This document shows positions 8,779 to 19,207 of a DNA stretch of 64,000 bases, in pieces. The position numbers were made by a program, and so were the translations under genes. The DNA comes from Bacteroidota bacterium. Lineage in GTDB: Bacteria > Bacteroidota > Bacteroidia > Bacteroidales > Prolixibacteraceae. The first letter of the stretch is position 1, and the number at the start of each line of letters is the position of its first letter. The notes below the pieces were generated by a model, which was not told the origin of the DNA, did no database searches, and saw nothing but the letters and a program-made list of their open reading frames with translations. The stretch covers positions 47,844 through 111,843 of the forward strand of contig JAHEYT010000036.1 of the NCBI GenBank assembly GCA_023251455.1, written 5' to 3'.

Positions 8779-9546
8779 CTATTGGATCGATTGGCGAATC
8801 AGATCGGGACGGTTGGTGGTAATTCCGGTTACTCCCAACTGAATCAGCCGTTTCGCTTCTTCGGGGTCATCAACTGTCCACGAAAGCACTTCAAGTCCCA
8901 ATTCCTTTGCTTTTTTAACCATTTCCTGATCGATAATTTTATTATTCAGGTTTATACCATTCAATCCTTTTTGGGCGGCTTCGCTCATTTTTGCTGAAAC
9001 TTCGGCAGCCGAACTACTCAGCCAGTAGCAGGCATTTGATGGGAATAACTGTTTGGTGGCCAGAATCGTTTCCCAACCAAACGCGATAAAAATCAACCGA
9101 TCTTTTTTACCGCAACTATTGACAACCTGCTGCAATACAGGCAAAACTTCGATTCCACATTTGATTTCGATCACCATCTTTTTATTCGATGGCACTGTGA
9201 CAATCATTTCTTCCAGAAAAGGAATTTTTTCTCCCTTATACTGTTCATTTTTCCACAATCCGGCATCCAGAGTTCTTAGTACCTCCGAACTTGTTTCCGA
9301 AATCGGATACGATTGTCCGGTTGTGCGTTTTGTATTGCTGTCGTGCATCACAACAACCCGATTGTCTTTCGAAAGGTAAATATCCAGTTCAACAGCGTCG
9401 GCACCCTGTTCCCAAGCGAGTTTCGCTGCGGCAACTGTGTTTTCAGGAGCAGCAAACGACGAGCCGCGATGGGCAATAATTGTAGTTTGTGCCTGCATGG
9501 TTTGACTTGAAAGGAAAAAGAATAAAATGTAAAAAAATCTTTTCAT
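8779..9546 (-). CDS. Glycerophosphodiester phosphodiesterase, secreted
   Basis: The protein (255 residues) has a signal peptide MKRFFYILFF...MQAQ and a GDPD TIM barrel. HRG is at 26-28, ELDI at 53-56 and HD at 68-69, which are the catalytic/metal residues of the family (H..E..D..H). It would hydrolyse glycerophosphodiesters in the periplasm to glycerol 3-phosphate and an alcohol. A TAAATTTG box (minus strand, 9620-9627) lies about 75 bases upstream. Substrate range is inferred from the family only. Confidence 0.85.
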   Translation of the reverse strand: MKRFFYILFFFLSSQTMQAQTTIIAHRGSSFAAPENTVAAAKLAWEQGADAVELDIYLSKDNRVVVMHDSNTKRTTGQSYPISETSSEVLRTLDAGLWKNEQYKGEKIPFLEEMIVTVPSNKKMVIEIKCGIEVLPVLQQVVNSCGKKDRLIFIAFGWETILATKQLFPSNACYWLSSSAAEVSAKMSEAAQKGLNGINLNNKIIDQEMVKKAKELGLEVLSWTVDDPEEAKRLIQLGVTGITTNRPDLIRQSIQ

Positions 9547-9619
9547 TTTTCGTATTTACGATATAAAATCAGTGTTCAAAATGAAGACGACAGTATAAAA
9601 ATTGGCAACAATTCAAATC

Positions 9620-9627
9620 CAAATTTA
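9620..9627 (-). promoter_or_regulatory. Putative -7 box for GDPD gene
   Basis: On the minus strand this reads TAAATTTG, matching TAnnTTTG; no TTG is evident 20 bases upstream. Confidence 0.4.
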
Positions 9628-9639
9628 CATACATATTTG

Positions 9640-10308
9640 TTATCCATTAAGAAAGCGCTTAATGTCCTTCATCTCACCTGCCAGGATTATTGTATCGCTT
9701 TCCTTCATTTCAATTTCGATTTTATCATCATTTTCAGCAGCACTTGCAGAGGAATAGATAACCCGGTAATTTCGTTTTAATGCAACAATTTTCAGATGAG
9801 TCTCTTTCCTGAAATTAACTGGCGAGATTTTTCTCCCTTGAAAATTAGAAGGTAAAAACAATTCAATGATCTTAAGCGAATCGGTAATAGCGAAAAGATT
9901 TTGAATACCAGGCAGAGGAAGTTTCTGCGCAATTATTCTGGCCGATTCATACTCCGGATTAATAGTTTCTTTAACACCAATTGCATTCAGCACCGTTAAA
10001 TGTATCGATGAATTTTCGCGACAGATTATTCTTGCGACTCCAAATTTCTTGAGCAAGGCAGCTATTTGGATTGAAATACCGAAATCTTCACCAATACAAA
10101 CAACAAATATATCGGCTTCCTTAATGGGTAAAAGTTTCAAAGCATGTGGATCGGTTGCATCCAGACAAATGGTATTCGCAACAGTGTCTTTAAAGTATTC
10201 CACTTTACCCAGATCATTGTCAACACCAAGCACATCGTGACCCAATGATGTTAAAAGTTTTGCCAGTGATGCGCCAAAGGTTCCTAATCCGATTGTAACT
10301 ATATTCAT
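9640..10308 (-). CDS. TrkA/KtrA-type K+ channel regulatory subunit
   Basis: The 222-residue cytoplasmic protein has an RCK_N Rossmann domain with the nucleotide-binding GLGTFG at 7-12, an acidic strand end VDND near 29-32 and LDATD at about 49-53. A C-terminal RCK_C domain (about 140-222) follows. Such subunits gate the membrane K+ channel in response to ATP/ADP or NAD(H). It is 11 bases downstream of the TrkH/KtrB-type gene on the same strand. The single RCK unit (not the duplicated E. coli TrkA) makes it KtrA-like. Confidence 0.88.
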   Translation of the reverse strand: MNIVTIGLGTFGASLAKLLTSLGHDVLGVDNDLGKVEYFKDTVANTICLDATDPHALKLLPIKEADIFVVCIGEDFGISIQIAALLKKFGVARIICRENSSIHLTVLNAIGVKETINPEYESARIIAQKLPLPGIQNLFAITDSLKIIELFLPSNFQGRKISPVNFRKETHLKIVALKRNYRVIYSSASAAENDDKIEIEMKESDTIILAGEMKDIKRFLNG

Positions 10309-10319
10309 GAGAAAAATAA

Positions 10320-12134
10320 TTAAGTAATGATCAAATTTTCTTTTGGGTATCGGTAGAGCGACGAATTCCCGAAACCTTTTACCAAAGATAAAAGAAGGGT
10401 TATACTTCCCATTCTGCCAACGTACATCAGCATAATCAGGATGTATTTCGATGGATCAGTGAGTTTTGGAGTCAGGTCGAGCGATAACCCAACAGTTCCG
10501 AAAGCTGAGAAACATTCAAAAATTATTTTGAGCATCCCATGTTTCCCATCAAAAATGAAAAGACCAAAAGAGCCAAGAATAATCGTAAAAATTGAAATTG
10601 TAATAATCGCAAATGCTTTATTTACTGAATATTCATGAATTTCGTAACGGTGTACCTCAATGTGATTTTTGCCTCTCATAATACGGAAAGCATTCAGTAT
10701 AGCCAATGCAAAGGTACTGGTTTTGATCCCGCCTCCTGTTGACACTGGCGAAGCACCAATCCACATCAGAAAAATCATGATTAAAATGGATGGTGTTGAT
10801 AAGGCCAACATGCTAAAGGTATTGTAACCAGCAGTTCGCGGAGTAACACTCTGAAAATAGGACATCACCAACCGGGCTTTGGTATCCATTCCCTGTTGTG
10901 TATATTCCGATTCGAAGAACATAAACGAAAGTGTACCAAAAACTAAAAGCAAAAAAGTTGCAAACATGACAATTTTCGAATTTAGTGTAATCATGTTTAC
11001 CCTGTGAATATATGATCTGCGGGTTTGAAAATAATCCATCAGCCATTTCACCTGACTTTTACAATATTGGTATAAATTCAATAAAACCGGAAACCCAATA
11101 CCACCCAGAACAATCAGGTTTGCAATCCAGAAATGAACATTGTAATTTGTCCGTACCCTGACATCGTATAAATTATCGGTAAGCGTCGAAAATCCGGCAT
11201 TGCAGAATGCCGAAACCGAATGAAAAATGGAAAATTTCAGGTTGTCGCTTACCGATCCAAGTGCGTTTTTCTCCAGCGACAGATAAACTAATGCTGCTCC
11301 AATGGCTTCGATTAAAAGGGTGATCAGAACTACTTTCATCAACGATTTCAGGATTGCATCGAAACTATCTTCGCTAAGGTAATCGCGCAGCATCGACTGT
11401 TCGCGCAAAGACGATTTTTCCTTGAAGAAAATCCCAAAAAAACTGGTAATCGTCATCACTCCAATTCCGCCAATCTGGATAAGTGCCAGAATAATAAACT
11501 TCCCCAGAAAAGTATAACGGGTTGCTGTGTCAACAACTGTCAGTCCAGTAACACATACCGCGCTGGTCGATGTAAACAGCGCATCAGTGAAACTAATCGG
11601 GATGGTTGTCGACATGGGCATCATCAAAAACATAGCGCCTGCAAAAATAATAAAGGCAAAACTCACCATAAACAATTGTGCCGGATTGAGTACCTTAACA
11701 AGCAGATTAATCTCCATTCGCGACAACTCAAGAAAAAACAGGAAAAAAGCCAGCATCTGAATACCAGATGTTTGATACAGATAATATTCAAAAGTATCGC
11801 CAAAATTGAAAAGGGAGCTGGGAAAGAAGAAAAGAATCAAAAATAAACCAATAACCAGTTGCGTTATATATACTTTTTTTGCGCTTGTATTTCCTTTAAA
11901 GAATATAGCGCGAATCACATACAATGCGCCTATAATCGAATAGCTAATCTGAAAATATCGATTATGAATTTGAAACATAGAAGTCCTATCCGAGTTGGAA
12001 AAACCAACATCCTGAATAGCCAAAATAAAAAGCCCAAGTGTAAAGGAAAAGAGAATCCAGTTAATGATGCTTCTTAAACTGAGCGAATCACTTTTCAAGT
12101 CTATCTTTTGGAAATAATTATTTTTCGGAAACAT
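10320..12134 (-). CDS. TrkH/KtrB-type potassium transporter membrane subunit
   Basis: The 604-residue membrane protein forms the K+ pore partnered by the RCK protein encoded just downstream. It has repeated membrane-pore-membrane units with filter-like Gly motifs: TSTSAVCVTGLTVVDT, FCNAGFSTLTDN, SVTPRTAGYNTF and FSAFGTVGLSLD. There is an N-terminal extension of about 130 residues with extra membrane segments (about 23-43, 56-73, 86-104 and 120-140), longer than the canonical roughly 450-residue KtrB. It starts divergently from the RND exporter gene. Confidence 0.88.
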   Translation of the reverse strand: MFPKNNYFQKIDLKSDSLSLRSIINWILFSFTLGLFILAIQDVGFSNSDRTSMFQIHNRYFQISYSIIGALYVIRAIFFKGNTSAKKVYITQLVIGLFLILFFFPSSLFNFGDTFEYYLYQTSGIQMLAFFLFFLELSRMEINLLVKVLNPAQLFMVSFAFIIFAGAMFLMMPMSTTIPISFTDALFTSTSAVCVTGLTVVDTATRYTFLGKFIILALIQIGGIGVMTITSFFGIFFKEKSSLREQSMLRDYLSEDSFDAILKSLMKVVLITLLIEAIGAALVYLSLEKNALGSVSDNLKFSIFHSVSAFCNAGFSTLTDNLYDVRVRTNYNVHFWIANLIVLGGIGFPVLLNLYQYCKSQVKWLMDYFQTRRSYIHRVNMITLNSKIVMFATFLLLVFGTLSFMFFESEYTQQGMDTKARLVMSYFQSVTPRTAGYNTFSMLALSTPSILIMIFLMWIGASPVSTGGGIKTSTFALAILNAFRIMRGKNHIEVHRYEIHEYSVNKAFAIITISIFTIILGSFGLFIFDGKHGMLKIIFECFSAFGTVGLSLDLTPKLTDPSKYILIMLMYVGRMGSITLLLSLVKGFGNSSLYRYPKENLIIT

Positions 12135-12303
12135 ACTTAATTTTGAAAGCGGATCAAAAATAATCAGATTTACCCAAATCGATTCTTGATCGTGAAATTA
12201 TTTACAATGGGAATGTTCCGAACGACAATCTAGTTGTGTGAAACTTTTGCACCCGAAAATTAATAACGAACGATCCTGCAGTTTTTTTAAAGCCTTCAAC
12301 TTG

Positions 12304-12334
12304 TTGGTAAAGTACCGATATTGTGCTATTTTTG
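12304..12334 (+). promoter_or_regulatory. Promoter of the RND exporter gene
   Basis: TTG at 12304-12306, a 20-base spacer and TATTTTTG at 12327-12334 match the Bacteroidota promoter. The ATG follows 60 bases later. Confidence 0.65.
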
Positions 12335-12394
12335 CCCGCAATTTAAAATCAATCGCTAACATCTGTCTAAAAAACAGATCATTATACCCAGCTA

Positions 12395-14806
12395 ATGTTT
12401 ACACACGTCTCCCGATTCATACTTAAGCACCGTACATTTTTAATTGTAATTCTTTCACTTTTGACCATTTTTATGGGTTACAAAGGACAGAATGTTGCGC
12501 TATCCTATGAAAACAATTCGATGTTGCCTGAAAAAGACAGCACAAGGATGGAATATCAAAAGTTCAAAAATCTGTTTGGTGAAGATGGGAATGTAATTGT
12601 AATAGGTACTATAAATCCTGATTTGTTTCTGCTTGAGCAATTTAATGCCTGGACCGATCTGGGTAGCGACCTTCGTAAAATTGATGGGGTTCAGGAGGTT
12701 CTAAATATATCACGGGCCATAGATCTGGTTAAAAACGAAGAAACTCATCAGTTTAATATTGTTACTGTTGTTAATCAGAAACCTACCACTCAGGCCGAAG
12801 TTGACAGTTTAAAGAATAAAATTCTTGGGTTAAAGTTTTACGAGGGAGTACTTTATAATCCTAAGACCAAAGCAACCCTGATGACCATTACGCTCGACAA
12901 GAAAAAGTTGAACGACAAAATTCGAATTACCCTTATTAACAGCATCGTAAAATCAGTCGAAGCATACCGATCTAAAAATAATGTAGAAATTCATTACTCC
13001 GGAATGCCCTATATCCGAACGATTACCATGCAAAAAATTAAGCATGAGTTGTTCCTTTTTGTCATCATCAGCATTGCAGTAGCCACATTCATCATGTTTT
13101 TGTTTTTCCGATCAATTCGGGTTATTCTCAGTTCTCTGTTAATTGTTGGTATCAGCATTATCTGGGTAATGGGAACGATGGTGCTGTTTGGTTATAAAAT
13201 TACGATCCTTACAGGGGTGATTCCATCGCTTATTGTGATCATCGTGATCGAAAACTGCATTTATATTCTGAACAAATACCACTGGGAATACCGGAGTCAT
13301 GGCAACAAAATGAGGGCATTGTCGCAGGTTATACACCGCATTGGATTTGCATCGCTAATGACCAACGCTGCAACAGCATTGGGTTTTGCAGCCTTTATCA
13401 TGGTTCCAAACCAAATGCTGCGCGAATTCGGGGTCATCACTTCCATCAACATCATGGTTTTGTATGTTCTGACTATTACACTACTGCCGATCATTTTTAG
13501 TTTGGTCGATCCGCCAACAAAAAAGCACCTCAAACATCTCGATAATAACTTCTTTGGAGCTGTACTCGATAAAGTCATTTATCTCATCAGCAACCGTCGG
13601 AATATGATTTATGGCATTGCCGGAGGATTGGTTGTCGTAGGTTTTGTTGGGCTGAGTATGATGAAAACTTCAGGAAAAGTGGTCGATGATTTTCGGTCGG
13701 ACGACCCTACTTTAATTGACCTGAAATTCTTTGAACACAATTTTGGCGGAGTAATGCCATTCGAAATCTCTGTTGACACCAAAAAGCGAAACGGCATATT
13801 GGTTTACTCGAACCTGCAAAAAATCAATCAGCTTCAAAATGTGATCAACGAACATCCAGAGTTTTCGAAACCACTTTCACTAATCGAAGTTTTCAAATTT
13901 GCGCGCCAATCTTATTTCAACGGCGATTCGAGCAAATACTCGCTCCCAAGTTCCATGGAGAAAAATTTCATTTTTGGTTACATTCCGCAGAATGTGGAGG
14001 GAAGTGGCAACAGTTTACTGAAATCGTTTGTCGACAGTACCAAGCAAATTACCCGTATAAGTTACCAGATGGCCGACGTAGGCACCAATCACATGGATTC
14101 ACTCATGGCCAGCATCTTACCACAAGTTGACTCTATATTTGACAAAGAAAAATTCGATGTAAAAGTGACCGGGAACAGTGTTGTATATGCCAAAGGCACC
14201 AATTTTCTTATCCGTAATTTATTTGAGAGTGTCATCATTGCCATTATTTTGATCTCAATTCTGATGGCCTTTTTGTTCTCTTCTTTCCGGATGATCTTGG
14301 TTTCGATGGTTCCAAATATCATCCCTTTGCTAATTACTGCGGCTATCATGGGTTTTGCTGGCATACCAATCAAACCGTCAACCATTATTGTATTCAGTAT
14401 TGCACTCGGTATTTCGGTCGATAATGCCATTCAGTATCTTTCGCGCTACCGGCACGAACTGAAAGTCAACAATGGCGCGATTAAGCTATCGGCCTTAAAT
14501 GCTTTGCGCGAGGCCGGATTCAGTATGATTTACACCAGCATTGTTCTGGTTCTTGGATTCAGCGTATTTATTGTATCCGAATTTGGAGGAACTCAAGCTC
14601 TTGGGATACTGATATCGACAACTTTGCTTATTGCCATGTTCTTTAATGTAATGGTTTTGCCTTCGCTTCTGCTTACACTCGACAAACGACTGGTTAGCAA
14701 GTCGTTTACTGAACCAATCATCGAAATTTATGAAGAGAACGAGGCTGAAGACAAAGAACTGGCCGCCGAATTCCCGGAAGAAGATAACGAAGAAAAACCA
14801 GAATAA
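12395..14806 (+). CDS. RND superfamily (MMPL-type) exporter
   Basis: The 803-residue inner-membrane protein shows the duplicated RND plan. Each half has one N-terminal membrane segment, a large periplasmic loop and a five-helix bundle: the first bundle at about 217-365, the second at about 610-765. Features such as FFRSIRVILSSLLIVGISIIWVMG and IALGISVDNAIQYLSRYRHEL resemble the 'predicted exporters of the RND superfamily' (hopanoid/lipid-like transport group) rather than AcrB drug pumps, which exceed 1000 residues. The acidic C-terminal tail (NEAEDKELAAEFPEEDNEEKPE region) is cytoplasmic. Cargo is unknown. No periplasmic adaptor or TolC partner gene is adjacent. Confidence 0.8.
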   Translation: MFTHVSRFILKHRTFLIVILSLLTIFMGYKGQNVALSYENNSMLPEKDSTRMEYQKFKNLFGEDGNVIVIGTINPDLFLLEQFNAWTDLGSDLRKIDGVQEVLNISRAIDLVKNEETHQFNIVTVVNQKPTTQAEVDSLKNKILGLKFYEGVLYNPKTKATLMTITLDKKKLNDKIRITLINSIVKSVEAYRSKNNVEIHYSGMPYIRTITMQKIKHELFLFVIISIAVATFIMFLFFRSIRVILSSLLIVGISIIWVMGTMVLFGYKITILTGVIPSLIVIIVIENCIYILNKYHWEYRSHGNKMRALSQVIHRIGFASLMTNAATALGFAAFIMVPNQMLREFGVITSINIMVLYVLTITLLPIIFSLVDPPTKKHLKHLDNNFFGAVLDKVIYLISNRRNMIYGIAGGLVVVGFVGLSMMKTSGKVVDDFRSDDPTLIDLKFFEHNFGGVMPFEISVDTKKRNGILVYSNLQKINQLQNVINEHPEFSKPLSLIEVFKFARQSYFNGDSSKYSLPSSMEKNFIFGYIPQNVEGSGNSLLKSFVDSTKQITRISYQMADVGTNHMDSLMASILPQVDSIFDKEKFDVKVTGNSVVYAKGTNFLIRNLFESVIIAIILISILMAFLFSSFRMILVSMVPNIIPLLITAAIMGFAGIPIKPSTIIVFSIALGISVDNAIQYLSRYRHELKVNNGAIKLSALNALREAGFSMIYTSIVLVLGFSVFIVSEFGGTQALGILISTTLLIAMFFNVMVLPSLLLTLDKRLVSKSFTEPIIEIYEENEAEDKELAAEFPEEDNEEKPE

Positions 14807-14833
14807 TAATATTACTTTGCGAGTAATATTATT
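14805..14833 (+). terminator. AT-rich hairpin after the RND exporter gene
   Basis: AATAATATTACT (14805-14816) pairs perfectly with AGTAATATTATT (14822-14833) across a 5-base loop; the stop codon lies in the left arm. Confidence 0.5.
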
Positions 14834-14947
14834 TCCTGTTAACACCTGACTGACAGCAGATTTGTCTGAACGAAGACATCATGACATTGCTTTAATAATC
14901 GAATTGTTTTATTTTTACATTCAATAAAGATCTAAACACAATTTGAT

Positions 14948-16312
14948 ATGAAAACCAGATTACTTCCTGTTATCTTTTTTTTAAGCCTGACTATTTTTGC
15001 ATATACCACTCAGGCGCAAATATTTACCCTGAAGCAATCTCACGAAAATGGCATTTATAAAAGCGGCGATATGATCAGAATATCAGCTGTTTTTGATAAA
15101 AGGACAGATGATTCATTGAAGACAGAAGTTCGAACGAATAATGAACTTATATATACCTTAAGTCAGGGGCCTGTTGATTCGTTATCAGTAAAAGTCTGGA
15201 AAAACAATGACCAACTATTCATGAAATCTTCCTCTGTTCCTTATAAAGATACCTGCGATATTTTTACAGGAGTGATTAAACATCCTTGTTCTCTCCAGAT
15301 TGAAGCAACGATGAAAGGAAATAAGCAGCTCATCGGTCTGATTGTCGATCCACAAAAAATTAGGCCAGGGACAGCCTGTCCTAAAGACCTCAAAAAATAC
15401 TGGGATACAGAAAAAAAAGCGCTTACAGCACTTACTTTGGATGTGAAATTTGGAAAGAATGAATGCCCGGAATACCAATATGTTTGTTTTGATACTGAAT
15501 TAAACTGCACAGGGCCGAAGCCAGCCAGAGGGTATTTTGCCCGCCCAACAAAAGCTGCACCCAAATCTCTGCCAATTGTATTGCTTGTTCATGCAGCTGG
15601 CGTAAAAGGTTCGTGGTGTAAATCGGATCCTAAAGAAGCAATCCGATTTGCAAAAATGGGAAATGGGGCCATGTGTTTCGACCTGAACGCCCATGGAATG
15701 CTCAATGGGCAGCCTGATGAGTATTACAACAATCTGGAAGCCGGCGAATTGAAAGACTATCAAATCAGTGGTTTAGAAAGCAAAGAAAATATCTATTTCA
15801 GGGGAATGTACCTGAGGTTAATCCGCACACTCGATTTTCTGACCCGACTACCCGAATGGGACGGAAAACGCATCTTGGTAATTGGCGAAAGCCAAGGCGG
15901 TGGACAGGCATTGGCAGCGGCCGGTCTCGATCCGCGGGTGAGTGCAGTAGTAGCAACAGTTCCGGCAATGTGCGATTGGGGTGGGACGCTTGCCGGACGG
16001 AAAGGTGGCTGGCCTCAACCTTTTGAACTAACCGGCGACGTAAAGAAAATGAAGAGCGTACTTCCCTATTTTGACACAGCGCATCTCCTGAAAGATTCGA
16101 AAGCTACACTAGTCGTCGAAATCGGTTTAGCCGATATTACATGTCCATCTACATCGGTTTATGCAGCTGTCAACCAGGCAAAAGGTACGAAAATTATATA
16201 CCCGGTTCCTTACCGTGAGCATACCTGGCCTACCGCAGAGCAACGTAAAAACCACTGGGATCCGATGGTTTTCAATCCTAAAAACGATTTCATCATCAAT
16301 TACTTAAAGTAA
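14948..16312 (+). CDS. Acetylxylan esterase / CE7-type carbohydrate deacetylase, secreted
   Basis: The 454-residue protein has a signal peptide (to about 23, TTQA) and a C-terminal alpha/beta-hydrolase of the AXE1/cephalosporin-C deacetylase family. The nucleophile elbow is GESQGG, with Ser near 314. The acid is probably in GLADITCP near 395, and the His in YREHTWP near 424. The N-terminal 120 residues look like a beta-sandwich accessory domain, as in larger Bacteroidota CE7 proteins. It would remove acetyl groups from plant polysaccharides or oligosaccharides. No SusC/SusD or xylanase gene is nearby, so it is not in a recognisable polysaccharide utilisation locus. Confidence 0.8.
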   Translation: MKTRLLPVIFFLSLTIFAYTTQAQIFTLKQSHENGIYKSGDMIRISAVFDKRTDDSLKTEVRTNNELIYTLSQGPVDSLSVKVWKNNDQLFMKSSSVPYKDTCDIFTGVIKHPCSLQIEATMKGNKQLIGLIVDPQKIRPGTACPKDLKKYWDTEKKALTALTLDVKFGKNECPEYQYVCFDTELNCTGPKPARGYFARPTKAAPKSLPIVLLVHAAGVKGSWCKSDPKEAIRFAKMGNGAMCFDLNAHGMLNGQPDEYYNNLEAGELKDYQISGLESKENIYFRGMYLRLIRTLDFLTRLPEWDGKRILVIGESQGGGQALAAAGLDPRVSAVVATVPAMCDWGGTLAGRKGGWPQPFELTGDVKKMKSVLPYFDTAHLLKDSKATLVVEIGLADITCPSTSVYAAVNQAKGTKIIYPVPYREHTWPTAEQRKNHWDPMVFNPKNDFIINYLK

Positions 16313-16613
16313 TGAGCGTATTGGAATTAAGGATATTACAGGAATACTGACCCTCAAACCTACTATTCTTGCAAAAAATAAGAGATAACGCATAAGCCTT
16401 TTTCTTGTTCAATTGTTTCAGATGAAACGATTATAAAATATTGCTCAGAGTTATGAAAATGAAGAAAACTTAACATTAGTTAAAAAACCAATCAGGCACA
16501 CTCAACTCTCCAATATTTTCGACAATTTTGATCTTTGGTTCGAATAAGTTATGAACATGCCAGCCACATGAACGAGTTATTCTGAACTTTTTTACAGAAA
16601 CAGAAAACGGAAC
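16313..16613. other. Intergenic region, nothing recognised
   Basis: This AT-rich stretch of about 300 bases lies between two co-directional genes. No open frame with coding character, RNA gene, hairpin or repeat was found by eye. Confidence 0.5.
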
Positions 16614-19136
16614 ATGTACAGAAGACTCAACTTAGTTGATCTCCAATTCGTTGTGAGATTTCAGCTAATTATTTTACTGCTTTTTACTTTCATCCCCGCC
16701 TTCTCGCAACCAACTATTGTGCATGGAAAGGTTACCGATCAGGAAACAGGCAAACCAATTCCATTTGTTACAATACTATTTAAGAAAACGCCGATTGGAA
16801 CCACAACAGATTCTCTAGGAGTTTTTCAGCTCATCAGCAAAAACAAAGTTGATTCCATCCAATTCACAACAGTTGGGTATTTGGGTAAATCGTTTGGCAT
16901 TAAACCATTTACAACTAACGAATTACCTGTAAGTCTCCAACCCGACCTAATAAAAATTTCGGAAGTAACTGTACTGCCCAACGATGGTCCTGTCAGACGA
17001 ATATTGAAAGAGATGATCGACCGGAAAAAGCAGAACAATCCTGCAAAATATCCGCGCTATTCTTACCGGAAATACACAAAATGGGAATACCATTTGAATA
17101 ATGTGGGTCCAAAAATGATGCAATCAAGAGCATTCAGGAACGACCAATCCGTATTCAAAACCAATGCCGACAGTTCCAGATTCTTACCCATTTATTTTTC
17201 GGAGCAGTTGGTTTATAACGAGATTCAACGAAATCCGGCACGGCAGAAGTCAACGGTTTTGGCTGACAAAACTTCAGGAGTTGGCGTTTTAGACGATTAC
17301 GAAATTTCAGGCTACACCAGTGCTTTGGACATGGAAGTTAATTTCTACGATAATTACATCAACCTATTTTCGCAAAATTTTGTGAGTCCATTGGCTGATA
17401 ACGGATGGTTTTACTATAAATATTTTCTGGCCGACAGTACCATTCAAAATGGGATAAAACAATACCGAATCCAGTTCATTCCCAGAAGAACCGGAGACAA
17501 AGCTTTCAAAGGATTTCTAACTACCGAGAACAAGGAATTTTCTCTCATCGAAGTCGACGGAACATTAGCCTCGACCGCCAACCTAAACTTTCTGAAAAGT
17601 ATGCGACTGACTGGGAACTACCAGATGATGAAAGATTCGATTCCGTTTTTCAGGAGAAACCAGATTGACGCAATTTTTAACTACGTTCCGCTAAAGAATA
17701 ACCCGTCGAAAAAGACCATTAGCCTTTTCTTCACCCAATCGTCGGTAATCGACAGCGTTTCGGTTAATCAGGAAGAGGACGTAAAACTGGTCAACGGAAA
17801 CGGGCGGTACGAAACAATTAAGCTTCCAGATTCGAAAGATCGCGATCAGAATTATTGGGAAACTCACCGTCTGGAAGAACTCAATCCACGCGAAAAAATG
17901 ATTACTGCCACCATCGATTCGGTTAGTCAGATTAAGGCTATAAAATTTGCCGACAACCTTACCCGGATGAGTATGACTGGTTATTACGACCTGGGCAAAT
18001 TTGAATTTGGCCCCTACGCAAGTACAATAAATAAGAATAAAGTAGAAGGTCTGCATCTGTTTGCCGGAGCCCGCACGAGTAGCGAAATAAGCACTCGCTA
18101 CATGATTTGGGGCGGTTTGGGTTATGGATTCCGAAATAAAAAGATCAATGGGATTGCCGGTTTTGGTTATAAATTCCAAACCATCAACCGCCAGTTGGTC
18201 AAAGTTTCGTATGACGACAAGATTGTGCGTTCGGGCGAGAATGAGAAAATCCTGTTTTTATATGAGAATGCCCTTTCGCCAACCGAAAACAACCTGATTT
18301 CGCAAGTCTTTAAGCGCGATGAGCTTGATGAACTGTTTCGAGAGCAAAAACTTTCAACCGCCTACGAATACGAATGGCACCCCGGACTGATGAATAAAAT
18401 CAGCGCCAATTATACCCGCCATTTCTCGCCAGAATTCTATCCTTTTATGCGTGCCGGATTGCCAGTTGATTATGTTTCTGCAGTGGATTTTAGTGTTGAT
18501 ACCCGATTCTCGTGGCAGGAAAAAGTGATCGACGATAAATTCTTAAGAGTTTATATGACAACCGATTACCCCATTATTCATTTCGCAGTGGGTGGTGGCA
18601 AAGTATTTTATTCAGGAAAAGAAAATTACTACGGAAAGGTTTTAACTACGATAGAGCAATACCTGAAAATTGGACAAACCGGCTTTAATTATGCGATTGA
18701 GGGTGGAATGTATTTTGGAAAACTTCCGTACACCATGCTTGATATTCCGCGGGGTAACGAAACTCAAGGTTTATTTTCATACGATTTCAACTTGCTGAAT
18801 TACATGGAATATGTACACGATAAATACCTTCACGCTTACCTCGAATATCACCTCAACGGATTCGTATTTAATCGGTTACCTTTACTTAAACGGATCGGTT
18901 TGCGCGAAGTATTATCGGCAAAAACGATGATAGGTTCCATCAGCGACAAGAACCAGCAAGTGGTGGAATTCCCGCTAAGCATTTCGAAAATGAGTAATCC
19001 GTACATCGAACTTGGAGCCGGGGTTGAAAATATTTTCCGCTTATTTCGGGTCGAAGCCGTTTGGCGGGTGAACAACAAATCAGTGTTGGGAGCGCCAACG
19101 TTTGGGCTACGAGCCAAATTCGAAATCAAATTGTAG
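16614..19136 (+). CDS. DUF5686 outer-membrane protein with carboxypeptidase-regulatory-like domain
   Basis: The 840-residue protein has an N-terminal signal segment (about 15-32, ending PAFSQP). A CarboxypepD_reg-like/CarbopepD_reg_2 domain covers about 35-115 (VHGKVTDQETGKPIPFVTILF). A long DUF5686 region follows, with many alternating aromatic and polar strands ending in FGLRAKFEIKL, the usual C-terminal strand of an outer-membrane barrel. The family is confined to Bacteroidota and is uncharacterised. The architecture resembles TonB-dependent-receptor relatives but lacks a plug domain that I can see. It is followed 47 bases later by the M14 peptidase gene, which has its own promoter. Confidence 0.78.
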   Translation: MYRRLNLVDLQFVVRFQLIILLLFTFIPAFSQPTIVHGKVTDQETGKPIPFVTILFKKTPIGTTTDSLGVFQLISKNKVDSIQFTTVGYLGKSFGIKPFTTNELPVSLQPDLIKISEVTVLPNDGPVRRILKEMIDRKKQNNPAKYPRYSYRKYTKWEYHLNNVGPKMMQSRAFRNDQSVFKTNADSSRFLPIYFSEQLVYNEIQRNPARQKSTVLADKTSGVGVLDDYEISGYTSALDMEVNFYDNYINLFSQNFVSPLADNGWFYYKYFLADSTIQNGIKQYRIQFIPRRTGDKAFKGFLTTENKEFSLIEVDGTLASTANLNFLKSMRLTGNYQMMKDSIPFFRRNQIDAIFNYVPLKNNPSKKTISLFFTQSSVIDSVSVNQEEDVKLVNGNGRYETIKLPDSKDRDQNYWETHRLEELNPREKMITATIDSVSQIKAIKFADNLTRMSMTGYYDLGKFEFGPYASTINKNKVEGLHLFAGARTSSEISTRYMIWGGLGYGFRNKKINGIAGFGYKFQTINRQLVKVSYDDKIVRSGENEKILFLYENALSPTENNLISQVFKRDELDELFREQKLSTAYEYEWHPGLMNKISANYTRHFSPEFYPFMRAGLPVDYVSAVDFSVDTRFSWQEKVIDDKFLRVYMTTDYPIIHFAVGGGKVFYSGKENYYGKVLTTIEQYLKIGQTGFNYAIEGGMYFGKLPYTMLDIPRGNETQGLFSYDFNLLNYMEYVHDKYLHAYLEYHLNGFVFNRLPLLKRIGLREVLSAKTMIGSISDKNQQVVEFPLSISKMSNPYIELGAGVENIFRLFRVEAVWRVNNKSVLGAPTFGLRAKFEIKL

Positions 19137-19178
19137 AAAAAACAAAAGGTTAAATACTGCTGAATCCTTCGAGATAAT

Positions 19179-19186
19179 TACTTTTG
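19179..19186 (+). promoter_or_regulatory. -7 box for the M14 peptidase gene, deciding its start
   Basis: TACTTTTG matches TAnnTTTG. Transcription would begin near 19190, which excludes the ATG at 19184 and favours starts at 19208 or 19232. Confidence 0.55.
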
Positions 19187-19207
19187 CTATTCGCACAGTT
19201 TGTTACG